From: Nomia melanderi
Taxonomy: Eukaryota > Arthropoda > Insecta > Hymenoptera > Halictidae
DNA length: 64,000 nucleotides
Reading direction: 5' to 3'
NCBI RefSeq assembly: GCF_051020985.1
Contig: NW_027475139.1
Location: 1,426,001 to 1,490,000, forward strand
In this document: positions 36,493 to 49,316 of the stretch, in pieces
Layout: each line of letters opens with the position of its first letter
Numbering within the stretch: position 1 is the stretch's first letter
Program-made: the position numbers and the translations under genes
The notes under the pieces: model-generated
Seen by the model: the letters and a program-made list of their open reading frames with translations, nothing else
Told to the model about the DNA's origin: nothing
Databases searched by the model: none

Positions 36493-39400
36493 CCCCATGA
36501 GACGGTGGTTTTCTCGGCCCCTGGTGGTCCGAGGTCGTTCCCGCTGCACAGATTCATGCGCCAGGGCCTCATGCAGACAATGCACTTTGATTTATTTCCC
36601 TATCTCCTGAGCACCTAATAGCACCTGAGATATCACCACATATATATTGGATTTTTTCTTGACCCTGACGGTCCGGCCCCATGTGTCGATGGTTTTCTCG
36701 GTCCCTCGTGGTCCGAGGTCGATCCCGCTGCACAGATTCATGCGCCAGGGCCTCCTGCAGACAATGAACTTTGGTTTATTGCGCTATCTCTAATAGCACC
36801 CGGGATATCACCAGCTTTATATTTGATTTTTCCCTGACCCTGAGTGTCCGGCCCCATTAACCCGGTGGTTTTCTCGGCCCCTGGTGGTCCGTGAGCGTTC
36901 CCGCTGCACAGATTCATGGGCCTGGGCCGCCTCCAGATAATTCACTTTGATTTCTTGCGCTAGGTCTAATAGCACCCGAGATATCACCAGATGTATATTG
37001 GATTTTCCCCTGACCCTGAGTGTCCGGCCCCATGAGACGGTGGTTTTCTCGGCTCCTGGTGGTCCGTGGACGTTCCCGCTGCACAGATTCATGGGCCAGG
37101 GCCCCCTGCAGATAATTCACTTTGATTTATTGCGCTATCTGTAATAGCACCCGCGATATCACCAGATTTATATTGGATTTTTCCCTGACCCTGAGTGTCC
37201 GACCCCATGAGACGGTGGTTTTCTCGGCCCCTGGTCGTCTGAGGTCGTTCCCGCTGCACAGATTCATGCAACAGGGCCTCCTGCAGACGATGCACTTTGG
37301 TTTATTGCGCTATTTCTAATAGCACCCGGGATATCACCAGCTTTATATTGGATTTTTCCCTGACCCTGTGTGTCCGGCCCCATGAGACGGTGGTTTTCTC
37401 GGCCCCTGGTGGCCCGTGAGCGTTCCCGCTGCACAGATTCATGGGCCAGGGCCCCCTGCAGATAATTCACTTTGATTTATTGCGCTATCTCTAATAGCAC
37501 CCGAGATATCACCAGATTTATATTGGATTTTTCCCTGACCCTGAGTGTCCGACCCCATGAGACGGTGGTTTTCTCGGCCCCTGGTGGTCCGAGGTCGATC
37601 CCGCTGCACAGATTCATGCGCCAGGGCCCCCTGCAGATAATTCGCGTTGATTTATTGCGCTATCTCTAATAGCACCCGAGATATCACCAGATATATATTG
37701 GATTTTTCCCTGACCCTGACAGGCCGGCCCCATGAGACGTTGGTTTTCTCGGCCCCTGGTGGTCCGAGGTCGTTCCCGCTGCACAGATTCATGCAACAGG
37801 GCTTCCTGCAGACAATGCACTTTGATTTATTGCGCTAGCTCTAATAGCACCCGAGATATCACCAGATATATATTGGATATTCCCCTGACCCTGAGTGTCC
37901 GGCCCCATGAGACGGTGGTTTTCTCGGCCCCTGGTGGTCCGAGGTAGTTCCCGCTGCACAGATTCATGCACCAGGGCCTCCTGCAAACAATGCACTTTGA
38001 TTTATTGCGCTATCTGTAATAGCACCCGAGATATCACCAGATTTATATTGGATTTTTCCCTGACCCTGAGTGTCCGACCCCATGAGACGGTGGCTTTCTC
38101 GGCCCCTGGTGGTCCGAGGTCGTTCCCGCTGCACAGATTCATTCGCCAGGGCCTCCTGCAGACAATGCACTTTGGTTTATTGCGCTATCTCTAACAGCAC
38201 CCGAGATATCACGAGATATATATTGGATTTTTTCATGACCCTGAGTGTCCGACCCCATGAGACGGTGGTTTTCTCGGCCCCTGGTCGTCCGAGGTCGTGC
38301 CCGCTGCACAGATTCATGCACCAGGGCCTCCTGCAGACGATGCACTTTGGTTTATTGCGCTATCTCTAATAGCACCCGGGATATCACCAGCTTTATATTG
38401 GATTTTTCCCTGACCCTGAGTGTCCGGCCCCATGAGACGGTGGTTTTCTCGGCCCCTGGTGGCCCGTGAGCGTTCCCGCTGCACAGATTCATGGGCCAGG
38501 GCCCCCTGCAGATAATTCACTTTGATTTATTGCGCTTTCTCTAATAGCACCCGAGATATCACCAGATTTATATTGGATCTTTCCCTGACCCTGAGTGTCC
38601 GACCCCATGAGCCGGTGGTTTTCTCGGCCCCTGGTGGTCCGTGAGCGTTCCCGTTGCACAGATTCATGGGCCAGGGCCCCCTGCAGATAATTCACTTTGA
38701 TTTCTTGCGCTAGCTCTAATAGCACCCGAGATATCACCAGATGTATATTGGATTTTCCCCTGACCCTGAGTGTCCGGCCCCATGAGACGGTGGTTTTCTC
38801 GGCTCCTGGTGGTCCGAGGTCGATCGCGCTGCACAGATTCATGCGCTAGGGCCTCCTGCAGACAATGCACGTTGATTTATTGCTCTATCTCTAATAGCAC
38901 CCGAGATATCACCAGATATATATTGGATTTTTCCCTAACCCTGAGTGTCCGGCCCCATGAGACGGTGGTTTTCTCGGCCCCTGGTGGTCCGAGGTCGATC
39001 CCGCTGCACAGATTCATGCGCCAGGGCCCCCTGCAGATAATTCACTTTGCTTTATTGCGCTAACTCAAATAGCACCCGAGATATCACCAGATATATATTG
39101 GATATTTCCCTGACCCTGACAGTCCGGCCCCATGTGACGGTGATTTTCTCGGCCCCCGGTGGTCCGAGGTCGATCGCGCTGCACAGATTCATGCGCTATG
39201 GCCTCCTGCAGACAATGCACTTTGATTTATTGCGCTATCTCTAATAGCACCCGAGATATCACCAGATATATATTGGATTTTTCCCTGACCCTGACAGTCC
39301 GGCCCCATGTGTCGATGGTTTTCTCGGCCCCTGGTGGTCCGAGGTCGATCGCGCTGCACAGATTCGTGCGCCAGGGCCTCCTGCAGACAATGCACTTTTG

Positions 39401-40707
39401 TTTATTGCGCTATCTCTAATAGCACCCGGGATATCACCAGCTTTATATTGGATTTTTCCCTGACCCTCAGTGACCGGCCCCATGAGACGGTGGTTTTCTC
39501 GGCCCCTGGTGGCCCGTGAGCGTTCCCGCTGCACAGATTCATGGGCCAGGGCCTCCTGCAGACAATGCACTTTGATTTATTTCCCTATCTCTAATAGCAC
39601 CTGAGATATCACCAGATATATATTGGATTTTTCCTTGACCCTGACGGTCCGGCCCCATGTGTCGATGGTTTTCTCGGTCCCTCGTGGTCCGAGGTCGATC
39701 CCGCTGCACAGATTCATGCGCCAGGGCCTCCTGCAGACAATGCACTTTGGTTTATTGCGCTATCTCCAATAGCACCCGGGATATCACCAGCTTTATATTG
39801 GATTTTTCCCTGACCCTGAGTGTCCGGCCCCATGAGCCGGTGGTTTTCTCGGCCCCTGGTGGTCCGTGAGCGTTCCCGCTGCACAGATTCATGGGCCAGG
39901 GCCCCCTGCAGATAATTCACTTTGATTTCTTGCGCTAGCTCTAATAGCACCCGAGATATCACCAGATGTATATTGGATTTTCCCCTGACCCTGAGTGTCC
40001 GGCCCCATGAGACGGTGGTTTTCTCGGTCCCTGGTGGTCCGTGGACGTTCCCGCTGCACAGATTCATGGGCCAGGGCCCCCTGCAGATAATTCACTTTGA
40101 TTTATTGCGCTATCTCTAATAGCACCCGAGATATCACCAGATATATATTGGATTTTTCCCTGACCCTGAGTGTCCGGCCCCATGAGGCGGTGGTTTTCTC
40201 GGCCCCTGGTGGTCCGAGGTCGTTCCCGCTGCACAGATTCATGCACCAGGGCCTCCTGCAAACAATGCACTTTGATTTATTGCGCTATCTGTTATAGCAC
40301 CCGAGATATCACTAGATTTATATTGGATTTTTCCCTGACCCTGAGTGTCCGACCCCACGAGACGGTGGTTTTCTCGGACCCTGGTCGTCCGAGGTCGTTC
40401 CCGCTGCACAGGTTCATGCACCAGGGCCTCCTGCAGACGATGCACTTTGGTTTATTGCGCTATCTCTAATAGCACCCGGGATATCACCAGCTTTATATTG
40501 GATTTTTCCCTGACCCTGAGTGTCCGGCCCCATGAGACGGTGGTTTTCTTGGCCCCTGGTGGCCCGTGAGCGTTCGCGCTGCGCAGATTCATGGGCCAGG
40601 GCCCCCTGCAGATAATTCACATTGATTTATTCCGCTATCTCTAATAGCACCCGACATATCACCAGATTTATATTGGATTTTTCCCTGACCCTGAGTGTCC
40701 GACCCCA
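36493..40707. repeat. 4210-bp 24-monomer unit, copy 2
   Basis: Copy 2 of the 24-monomer unit. The match to copy 1 ends at about 40,707, where CCCCACCAGACGG replaces CCCCATGAGACGG. The right end is therefore less than one monomer past an exact two-copy length, as expected for one unequal exchange between aligned arrays. Identity of about 99.9% over 4.2 kb is well above that between neighbouring monomers. Confidence 0.95.
36601..36630. repeat. monomer with a 9-bp microduplication, copy 3
   Basis: Exactly 4210 bp after the copy at 32,391, with identical flanks. Confidence 0.9.
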
Positions 40708-43700
40708 CCAGACGGTGGTTTTCTCGGCCCCTGGTGGTCCGAGGTCGATCCCGCTGCACAGATTCATGCGCCAGGGCCCCCTGCAGATAATTCACTTTGA
40801 TTTATTGCGCTATATCTAATAGCACCCGAGATATCACCAGATATATATTGGATTTTTCCCTGACCCTGACAGGCCGGCCCCATGAGACGCTGGTTTTCTC
40901 GGCCCCTGGTGGTCCGAGGTCGTTCCCGCTGCACAGATTCATGCACCAGGGCCTCCTGCAGACAATGCACTTTGATTTATTGCGCTAGCTCTAATAGCAC
41001 CCGAGATATCACCAGATATATATTGGATATTCCCCTGACCATGAGTGTCCGGCCCCATGAGACGGTGGTTTTCTCGGCCCCTGGTGGTCCGTGGTCGTTC
41101 CCGCTGCACAGATTCATGGGCCAGGGCCCCCTTGCAGATAATTCACTCTGATTTATTGCGCTATCTCTAATAGCACCCGAGATATCACCAGATTTATATT
41201 GGATTTTTCCCTGACCCTGAGTGTCCGACCCCATGAGACGGTGGTTTTCTCGGCCCCTGGTGGTCCGAGGTCGATCCCGCTGCACAGATTCATGCGCCAG
41301 GGCCCCCTGCAGATAATTCACTTTGATTTATTGCGCTATATCTAATAGCACCCGAGATATCACCAGATATATATTGGATTTTTCCCTGACCCTTACAGTC
41401 CGGCCCCATGAGACGGTGGTTTTCTCGGCCCCTGGTGGTCCGAGGTCGTTCCCGCTGCACAGATTCATGCACCAGGGCTTCCTGCAGACAATGCACTTTG
41501 ATTTATTGCGCTAGCTCTAATAGCACCCGAGATATCACCAGATATATATTGGATATTCCCCTGACCCTGAGTGTCCGGCCCCATGAGACGGTGGTTTTCT
41601 CGGCCCCTGGTGGTCCGAGGTCGTTCCCGCTTCACAGATTCATGCACCAGGGCCTCCTGCAAACAATGCACTTTGATTTATTGCGCTATCTGTAATAGCA
41701 CCCGAGATATCACGAGATATATATTGGATTTTTCCATGACCCTGAGTGTCCGACCCCATGAGACGGTGGTTTTCTCGGCCCCTGGTCGTCCGAGGTCGTG
41801 CCCGCTGCACAGATTCATGCACCAGGGCCTCCTGCAGACGATGCACTTTGGTTTATTGCGATATCTCTAATAGCACCCGGGATATCACCAGCTTTATATT
41901 GGATTTTTCCCTGACCCTGAGTGTCCGGCCCCATGAGACGGTGGTTTTCTCGGCCCCTGGTGGCCCGTGAGCGTTCCCGCTGCACAGATTCATGGGCCAG
42001 GGCCCCCTGCAGGTAATTCACTTTGATTAATTGCGCTTTCTCTAATAGCACCCGAGATATCACCAGATTTATATTGGATTTTTCCCTGACCCTGAGTGTC
42101 CGACCCCATGAGCCGGTGGTTTTCTCGGCCCCTGGTGGTCCGTGAGCGTTCCCGTTGCACAGATTCATGGGCCAGGGCCCCCTGCAGATAATTCACTTTG
42201 ATTTCTTGCGCTAGCTCTAATAGCACCCGAGATATCACCAGATGTATATTGGATTTTCCAATGACCCTGAGTGTCCGGCCCCATCAGACGGTGGTTTTCT
42301 CGGCTCCTGGTGGTCCGAGGTCGATCGCGCTGCACAGATTCATGCGCTAGGGCCTCCTGCAGACAATGCACATTGATTTATTGCTCTATCTCTAATAGCA
42401 CCCGAGATATCACCAGATATATATTGGATTTTTCCCTAACCCTGAGTGTCCGGCCCCATGAGACGGTGGTTTTCTCGGCCCCTGGTGGTCCGAGGTCGAT
42501 CCCGCTGCACAGATTCATGCGCCAGGGCCCCCTGCAGATAATTCACTTTGCTTTATTGCGCTAACTCAAATAGCACCCGAGATATCACCAGATATATATT
42601 GGATTTTTCCCTGACCCTGACAGTCCGGCCCCATGTGACGGTGATTTTCTCGGCCCCCGGTGGTCCGAGGTCGATCGCGCTGCACAGATTCATGCGCTAT
42701 GGCCTCCTGCAGACAATGCACTTTGATTTATTGCGCTATCTCTAATAGCACCCGAGATATCACCAGATATATATTGGATTTTTCCCTGACCCTGACAGTC
42801 CGGCCCCATGTGTCGATGGTTTTCTCGGCCCCTGGTGGTCCGAGGTCGTTCCCGCTGCACAGATTCGTGCGCCAGGGCCTCCTGCAGACAATGCACTTTT
42901 GTTTATTGCGCTATCTCTAATAGCACCCGGGATATCACCAGCTTTATATTGGATTTTTCCCTGACCCACAGTGACCGGCCCCATGAGACGGTGGTTTTCT
43001 CGACCCCTGGTGGCCCGTGAGCGTTCCCGCTGCACAGATTCATGGGCCAGGGCCTCCTGCAGATAATTCACTTTGATTTATTGCGCTATGTCTAATGGCA
43101 CCCGAGATATCACCAGATTTATATTGGATTTTTCCCTGACCCTGAGTGTCCGACCCCATGAGACGGTAGTTTTCTCGGCCCGTGGTGGTCCGAGGTCGTT
43201 CCCGCTGCACAGATTGATGCGCCAGGGCCTCCTGCAGACAATGCACTTTGATTTATTTCCCTATCTCTAATAGCACCTGAGATATCACCAGATATATATT
43301 GGATTTTTCCTTGACCCTGACGGTCCGGCCCCATGTGTCGATGGTTTTCTCGGTGCCTCGTGGTCCGAGGTCGATCCCGCTGCACAGATTCATGCGCCAG
43401 GGCCTCCTGCAGACAATGCACTTTGGTTTATTGCGCTATCTCCAATAGCACCCGGGATATGACCAGCTTTATATTGGATTTTTCCCTGACCCTGAGTGTC
43501 CGGCCCCATGAGCCGGTGGTTTTCTCGGCCCCTGGTGGTCCGTGAACGTTCCCGCTGCACAGATTCATGGGCCAGGGCCCCCTGCAGATAATTCACTTTG
43601 ATTTCTTGCGCTAGCTCTAATAGCACCCGAGATATCACCAGATGTATATTGGATTTTCCCCTGACCCTGAGTGTCCGGCCCCATGAGACGGTGGTTTTCT

Positions 43701-43901
43701 CGGTCCCTGGTGGTCCGTGGACGTTCCCGCTGCACAGATTCATGGGCCAGGGCCCCCTGCAGATAATTCACTTTGATTTATTGCGCTATCTCTAATAGCA
43801 CCCGAGATATCACCAGATATATATTGGATTTTTCCCTGGCCCTGAGTGTCCGGCCCCATGAGGCGGTGGTTTTCTCGGCCCCTGGTGGTCCGAGGTCGTT
43901 C
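40708..43901. repeat. rearranged third relative of the 24-monomer unit
   Basis: About 40,744-41,270 matches copy 2 at an offset of 3150 bp. A 526-bp trimer then repeats (about 40,760-41,285 and 41,286-41,690). About 41,650-43,070 matches copy 2 at an offset of 3501 bp. One additional monomer at about 43,073-43,250, resembling the one at 30,619, raises the offset to 3676 bp for about 43,250-44,050. A 1-bp insertion (GGGCCCCCTTGCAG) lies near 41,131. The third copy is thus older than, or more reshuffled than, the two perfect copies. Confidence 0.85.
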
Positions 43902-45048
43902 CCGCTGCACAGATTCATGCACCAGGGCCTCCTGCAAACAATGCACTTTGATTTATTGCGCTATCTGTAATAGCACCCGAGATATCACTAGATTTATATT
44001 GGATTTTTCCCTGACCCTGAGTGTCCGACCCCACGAGACGGTGGTTTTCTCGGACACTGGTCGTCCGAGGTCGTTCCCGCTGCACAGATTCATGCGCCAG
44101 GGCCCCCTGCAGATAATTCACTTTGATTTATTGCGCTATATCTAATAGCACCCGAGATATCACCAGATATATATTGTATTTTTCCCTGACCCTGACAGGC
44201 CGGCCCCATCAGACGCTGGTTTTCTCGGCCCCTGGTGGTCCGAGGTCGTTCGCGCTGCACAGATTCATGGGCCAGGGCCCCCTTGCAGATAATTCACTTT
44301 GATTTATTGCGCTATCTCTAATAGCACCCGAGATATCACCAGATATATATTGGATTTTCCCTGACCCTGACAGTCCGGCCCCATGAGACGGTGATTTTCT
44401 CGGACCCTGGTGGTCCGAGGTCGATCCCGCTGCACAGATTCATGCGCCAGGGCCTCCTACAGACAATGCATTTTGGTTTAGTGCGCTATCTGTAATAGCA
44501 CCCGCGATATCACCAGATATATATTGGATTTTTCCCTGACCCTGAGTGTCCGACCCCATGAGACTGTGGTTTTCTCGGGCCCTGGTGGTCCGAGATCGTT
44601 CCCCCTGTTCAGATTCATGCGCCAGGGCCTCCTACAGACAATGCACGTTGGTTTATTGCGCTATCTGTAATAGCACCCGAGATATCACCAGATATATATT
44701 GGATTTTTCCCTGACCCTGAGTGTCCGGCCCCATGAGACGGTGGTTTCATCAGCCGCTGGTGGTCCGAGGTCGTTCCCGCTGGCCAGATTCATGCACCAG
44801 GGCCTCCTACAGACAATTCACTTTGATTTATTTCGCTATCTGTAATAGCACCCGAGATATAACCAGATATATATTGGATTTTTCCCTGACCCTGAGTGTC
44901 CGGCCCCATGTGTCGGTTGTTTTCTCGGACCCTGGTTGTCCGAGGTCTTTGCCGCTGCACACATTCATGCGCCAGGGCCTGCCGCACACAAAGCACTTTG
45001 GTTTATCGCGCTATCTGTAATAGCACGCGAGATATCACCAGATATATG

Positions 45049-45110
45049 CTGGATTTTTACATGACCTTGGGTGGCGGATTTCGAATATCTGTAATTTTTT
45101 CTGCCCCTGG
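45049..45110. repeat. diverged central block, copy 6
   Basis: GGTGGCGGATTTCGAATATC subtype with TTTTTTCTGCCCC. The next monomer is the 177-bp type. A substitution near 45,126 (GTTGCTGCTG) separates it from its duplicate at 49,255. Confidence 0.92.
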
Positions 45111-45220
45111 TGGTCCGAGGTCGTTGCTGCTGCACAGATTCGTTCGCCAGTGCCTCCTACAGAGAATGCACTTTGATTTATTGCGCTACCTCTAATAACA
45201 CCCGAGATATCACCAGATAT

Positions 45221-45245
45221 ATATTGGGTTTTTCTCGCTGACCCT
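45221..45245. repeat. 2-bp insertion defining a 177-bp monomer
   Basis: TTGGGTTTTTCTCGCTGACC replaces TTGGATTTTTCCCTGACC, a gain of 2 bp. The same monomer occurs at about 47,151, 49,427, 51,357, 53,461 and 55,212, always directly after a diverged central block. Confidence 0.9.
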
Positions 45246-46977
45246 GACAGGCCGGCACCATGAGACGGTGATTTTCTCGGCCCCTGGTCGTCCGAGGTCG
45301 TTCCTGCTGCACAGATTCATTCGCCAGTGCCTCCTACAGACAATGCACTTTGATTTATTGCGCTGTCTCTAATAGCACCCGAGATATCACCAGATATATA
45401 TTGGATTTTCCCCTGACACTGACAGTCCGGCCCCATGAGACGGTGGTCTTCTCGGCCCCTGGTGGTCCGAGATCGTTTCCGCTGCACAGAATCATGCGCC
45501 AGCGCTTCCTGCAGACAGTGGACTTTGTTTTATTGCGCTATCTCTAATAGCACCCGAGATATCACCAGATGTATATTGGATTTTTCCCCGACCGTGAGTG
45601 TCCGGCCCCATGAGAGGGTGGTTTACTCGGCCACTGGTGGTCCGAGGTCGTTCCCGCTGCACAGATTCATGCGCCAGGGCCTCCTACTGACAATGCACGT
45701 TGGTTTATTGCGCTATCTGTAATAGCACCCGTGATATCACCAGATATATATTGGATTTATGCCTGAACCTGAGTTCTCGGCCCCATGAGACTGTGGTTTT
45801 CTCGGCCCCTGGTGGTCTGCGGTCGTTCCCGCTGCACACATTCATGCGCCAGGGCCTCCTGCAGACAATGCACTTTGATTTACCGCGCTATCTCTAATGG
45901 CACCCGATATATCACCAGATATATATTGGATTTTCCCCTGACCCTGAGTGTCCGACCCCATGAGACTGTGGTTTTCTCGGGCCCTGGTGGTCCGAGGTCG
46001 TTCCCGCTGCACAGATTCATGCGCCAGGGCCTCCCGCAGACAAAGCACTTTTATTTATAGCGCTATCTCTAATAGCACCCGAGATAGCACCAGATATATA
46101 TTGGATTTTCCCCTGACCCAGACAGTCCGGCCCCGATGAGACGGTGATTTTCTCGGCCCCTGGTGGTCTGAGGTCGTTCCCGCTGCACAGAATCATGCGC
46201 CAGGGCTTCCTGCAGACAATGCACTTTGATTTATTGCGCTATCTCTAATAGCACCCGACATATCACCAGATATATGCTGGATTTTTACATGACCCTGAGT
46301 GTCCAGCCCCATGAGACGGTGGTTTTCTCGGCTCCTAGTGGTACGAGGTCGTTTCTGCTGCCCAGATTCATGCGCCAGGGCCTCCTACAGACAATGCACT
46401 TTGATTTATTGCGCTATCTGTAATAGCACCCGAGATATCACCACATATATATTGGATTTTTCCCTGACCCTGAGTGTCCGGCCAGATGAGACGGTGATTT
46501 TCTCGGCCCCTGGTGGTCCGAGGTCGTTCCCGCTGCACAGATTCATGCGCCCAGGACCTCCTGCAGATAATTCACTTTGGTTTATTGCGCTATCTCTAAC
46601 AGCACCCTAGATATCACCAGATATATATTGGATTTTAACCTGACCCTGACAGGCCGGCCCCATGCGTCGATGGTTTTCTAGGTCCCTCGTGGTCCGAGGT
46701 CGATCCCGCTGCACAGATTCATGCGCCAGGGCCTCCTACAGACAGTTCACTTTGATTTATTTCGCTATCTGTAATAGCACCCGAGATATAACCAGATATA
46801 TATTGGATTTTTCCCTGACCCTGAGGGTCCGGCCCCATGTGTCGGTGGTTTTCTCGGCCCCTGGTTGTCCCAGGTCTTTGCCGCTGCACAGATTCATGCG
46901 CCAGGGCCTCCCGCAGACAAAGCACTTTGGTTTATTGCGCTATCTGTAATAGCACGCGAGATATCACCAGATATATG

Positions 46978-47039
46978 CTGGATTTTTACATGACCTTGGG
47001 TGGCGGATTTCGAATATCTGTAATTTTCTCTGCCCCTGG
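46978..47039. repeat. diverged central block, copy 7
   Basis: GGTGGCGGATTTCGAATATC subtype followed by ATTCGTTGGCCAGTGCC and CTACAGAGAATGCAC. It starts an ordered module: diverged monomer, 177-bp monomer, TTTATGCCTGACC monomer, then ACTTATAATGG monomer. Confidence 0.92.
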
Positions 47040-49254
47040 TGGTCCGAGGTCGTTCCTGCTGCACAGATTCGTTGGCCAGTGCCTCCTACAGAGAATGCAC
47101 TTTGATTTATTGCGCTATCTCTAATAACACCCGAGATATCAGCAGATATATATTGGGTTTTTCTCGCTGACCCTGACGGTCCGGCACCATGAGACGGTGA
47201 TTTTCTCGGCCCCTGGTGGTCCGAGGTCGTTCCTGCTGCACAGATTCATTCGCCAGTGCCTCCTACAGACAATGCACTTAGATTTATTGCGCTGTCTCTA
47301 ATAGCACCCGAGATATCACCAGATATATATTGGATTTATGCCTGACCCTGAGTTCTCGGCCCCATGAGACTGTGGTTTTCTCGGCCCCTGGTGGTCCGAG
47401 GTAGTTCCCGCTGCACAGATTCATGCGTCAGGGCCTCCTGCAGACAATGCACTTTGATTTATCGCGCTATCTCTAATGGCACCCGATATATCACCAGACT
47501 TATAATGGATTTTTCCCTGACCCTGAGTGTCCGGCCCCATGAGACGGTGGTTTTCTCGGCCCCTGGTCGTCCGAGGTCGTTCCAGCTGCGCAGAATCATG
47601 CGCCACGGCTTCCTGCAGATAATTCACTTTGGTTTATTGCGTTATCTCTAATTGCACCCGAGATATCACCAGATATATATTGGATTTTTCCCTGACCTTG
47701 ACAGTCCGGCCCCATGAGACGGTGATTTTCTCGGCCCCTGGTGGTCCGAGGTCGGTCCCGCTGCACAGAATCATGCGCCAGGGCTTCCTGCAGACAATGC
47801 ACTTTGATTTATTGCGCTATCTCTAATAGCACCCGACATATCACCAGATATATGCTGGATTTTTACATGACCCTGAGTGTCCGGCCCCATGAGACGGTGG
47901 TTTTCTCGGCTCCTAGTGGTACGAGGTCGTTTCTGCTGCCCAGATTCATGCGCCAGGGCCTCCTACAGACAATGCACTTTGATTTATTGCGCTATCTGTA
48001 ATAGCACCCGAGATATAACCAGATATATATTGAATTTTTCCCATACCCTGAGTGTCCGGCCCCATGAGACGGAGGTTTTCTCGGCCCCTGGTTGTCCCAG
48101 GTCTTTGCCGCTGCACAGATTCATGCACCAGGGCCTCCTGCAAACAATGCACTTTGATTTATTGCGCTATCTGTAATAGCACCCGAGATATCACTAGATT
48201 TATATTGGATTTTTCCCTGACCCTGAGTGTCCGACCCCACGAGACGGTGGTTTTCTCGGACACTGGTCGTCCGAGGTCGTTCCCGCTGCACAGATTCATG
48301 CGCCAGGGCCCCCTGCAGATAATTCACTTTGATTTATTGCGCTATATCTAATAGCACCCGAGATATCACCAGATATATATTGTATTTTTCCCTGACCCTG
48401 ACAGGCCGGCCCCATCAGACGCTGGTTTTCTCGGCCCCTGGTGGTCCGAGGTCGTTCGCGCTGCACAGATTCATGGGCCAGGGCCCCCTTGCAGATAATT
48501 CACTTTGATTTATTGCGCTATCTCTAATAGCACCCGAGATATCACCAGATATATATTGGATTTTCCCTGACCCTGACAGTCCGGCCCCATGAGACGGTGA
48601 TTTTCTCGGACCCTGGTGGTCCGAGGTCGATCCCGCTGCACAGATTCATGCGCCAGGGCCTCCTACAGACAATGCATTTTGGTTTAGTGCGCTATCTGTA
48701 ATAGCACCCGCGATATCACCAGATATATATTGGATTTTTCCCTGACCCTGAGTGTCCGACCCCATGAGACTGTGGTTTTCTCGGGCCCTGGTGGTCCGAG
48801 ATCGTTCCCCCTGTTCAGATTCATGCGCCAGGGCCTCCTACAGACAATGCACGTTGGTTTATTGCGCTATCTGTAATAGCACCCGAGATATCACCAGATA
48901 TATATTGGATTTTTCCCTGACCCTGAGTGTCCGGCCCCATGAGACGGTGGTTTCATCAGCCGCTGGTGGTCCGAGGTCGTTCCCGCTGGCCAGATTCATG
49001 CACCAGGGCCTCCTACAGACAATTCACTTTGATTTATTTCGCTATCTGTAATAGCACCCGAGATATAACCAGATATATATTGGATTTTTCCCTGACCCTG
49101 AGTGTCCGGCCCCATGTGTCGGTTGTTTTCTCGGACCCTGGTTGTCCGAGGTCTTTGCCGCTGCACACATTCATGCGCCAGGGCCTGCCGCACACAAAGC
49201 ACTTTGGTTTATCGCGCTATCTGTAATAGCACGCGAGATATCACCAGATATATG

Positions 49255-49316
49255 CTGGATTTTTACATGACCTTGGGTGGCGGATTTCGAATATCTGTAA
49301 TTTTTTCTGCCCCTGG
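49255..49316. repeat. diverged central block, copy 8
   Basis: Duplicate of the block at 45,049, 4206 bp away, with GTTCCTGCTG instead of GTTGCTGCTG downstream. Confidence 0.92.

Larger units (their letters stand above)
43902..48107. repeat. 4206-bp 24-monomer unit, copy 1
   Basis: This is a second, different 24-monomer unit. It matches 48,108 onward at an offset of 4206 bp up to about 47,780; the final 0.33 kb (47,781-48,107) has no counterpart in copy 2. It contains diverged monomers at 45,049 and 46,978, 177-bp monomers at about 45,221 and 47,151, and left-half chimeras at about 46,271 and 47,851. Its first monomers belong to the end of the previous unit's third relative, so the two systems share a junction. 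Confidence 0.93.

Noticed and set aside
31819..44050. 117-codon minus-strand open frames repeated several times (for example 34279-34632, 38489-38842, 41815-42168)
   Set aside because: Copies of the same satellite frame carried by higher-order duplication. Their conservation follows from recent DNA duplication, not from coding selection.
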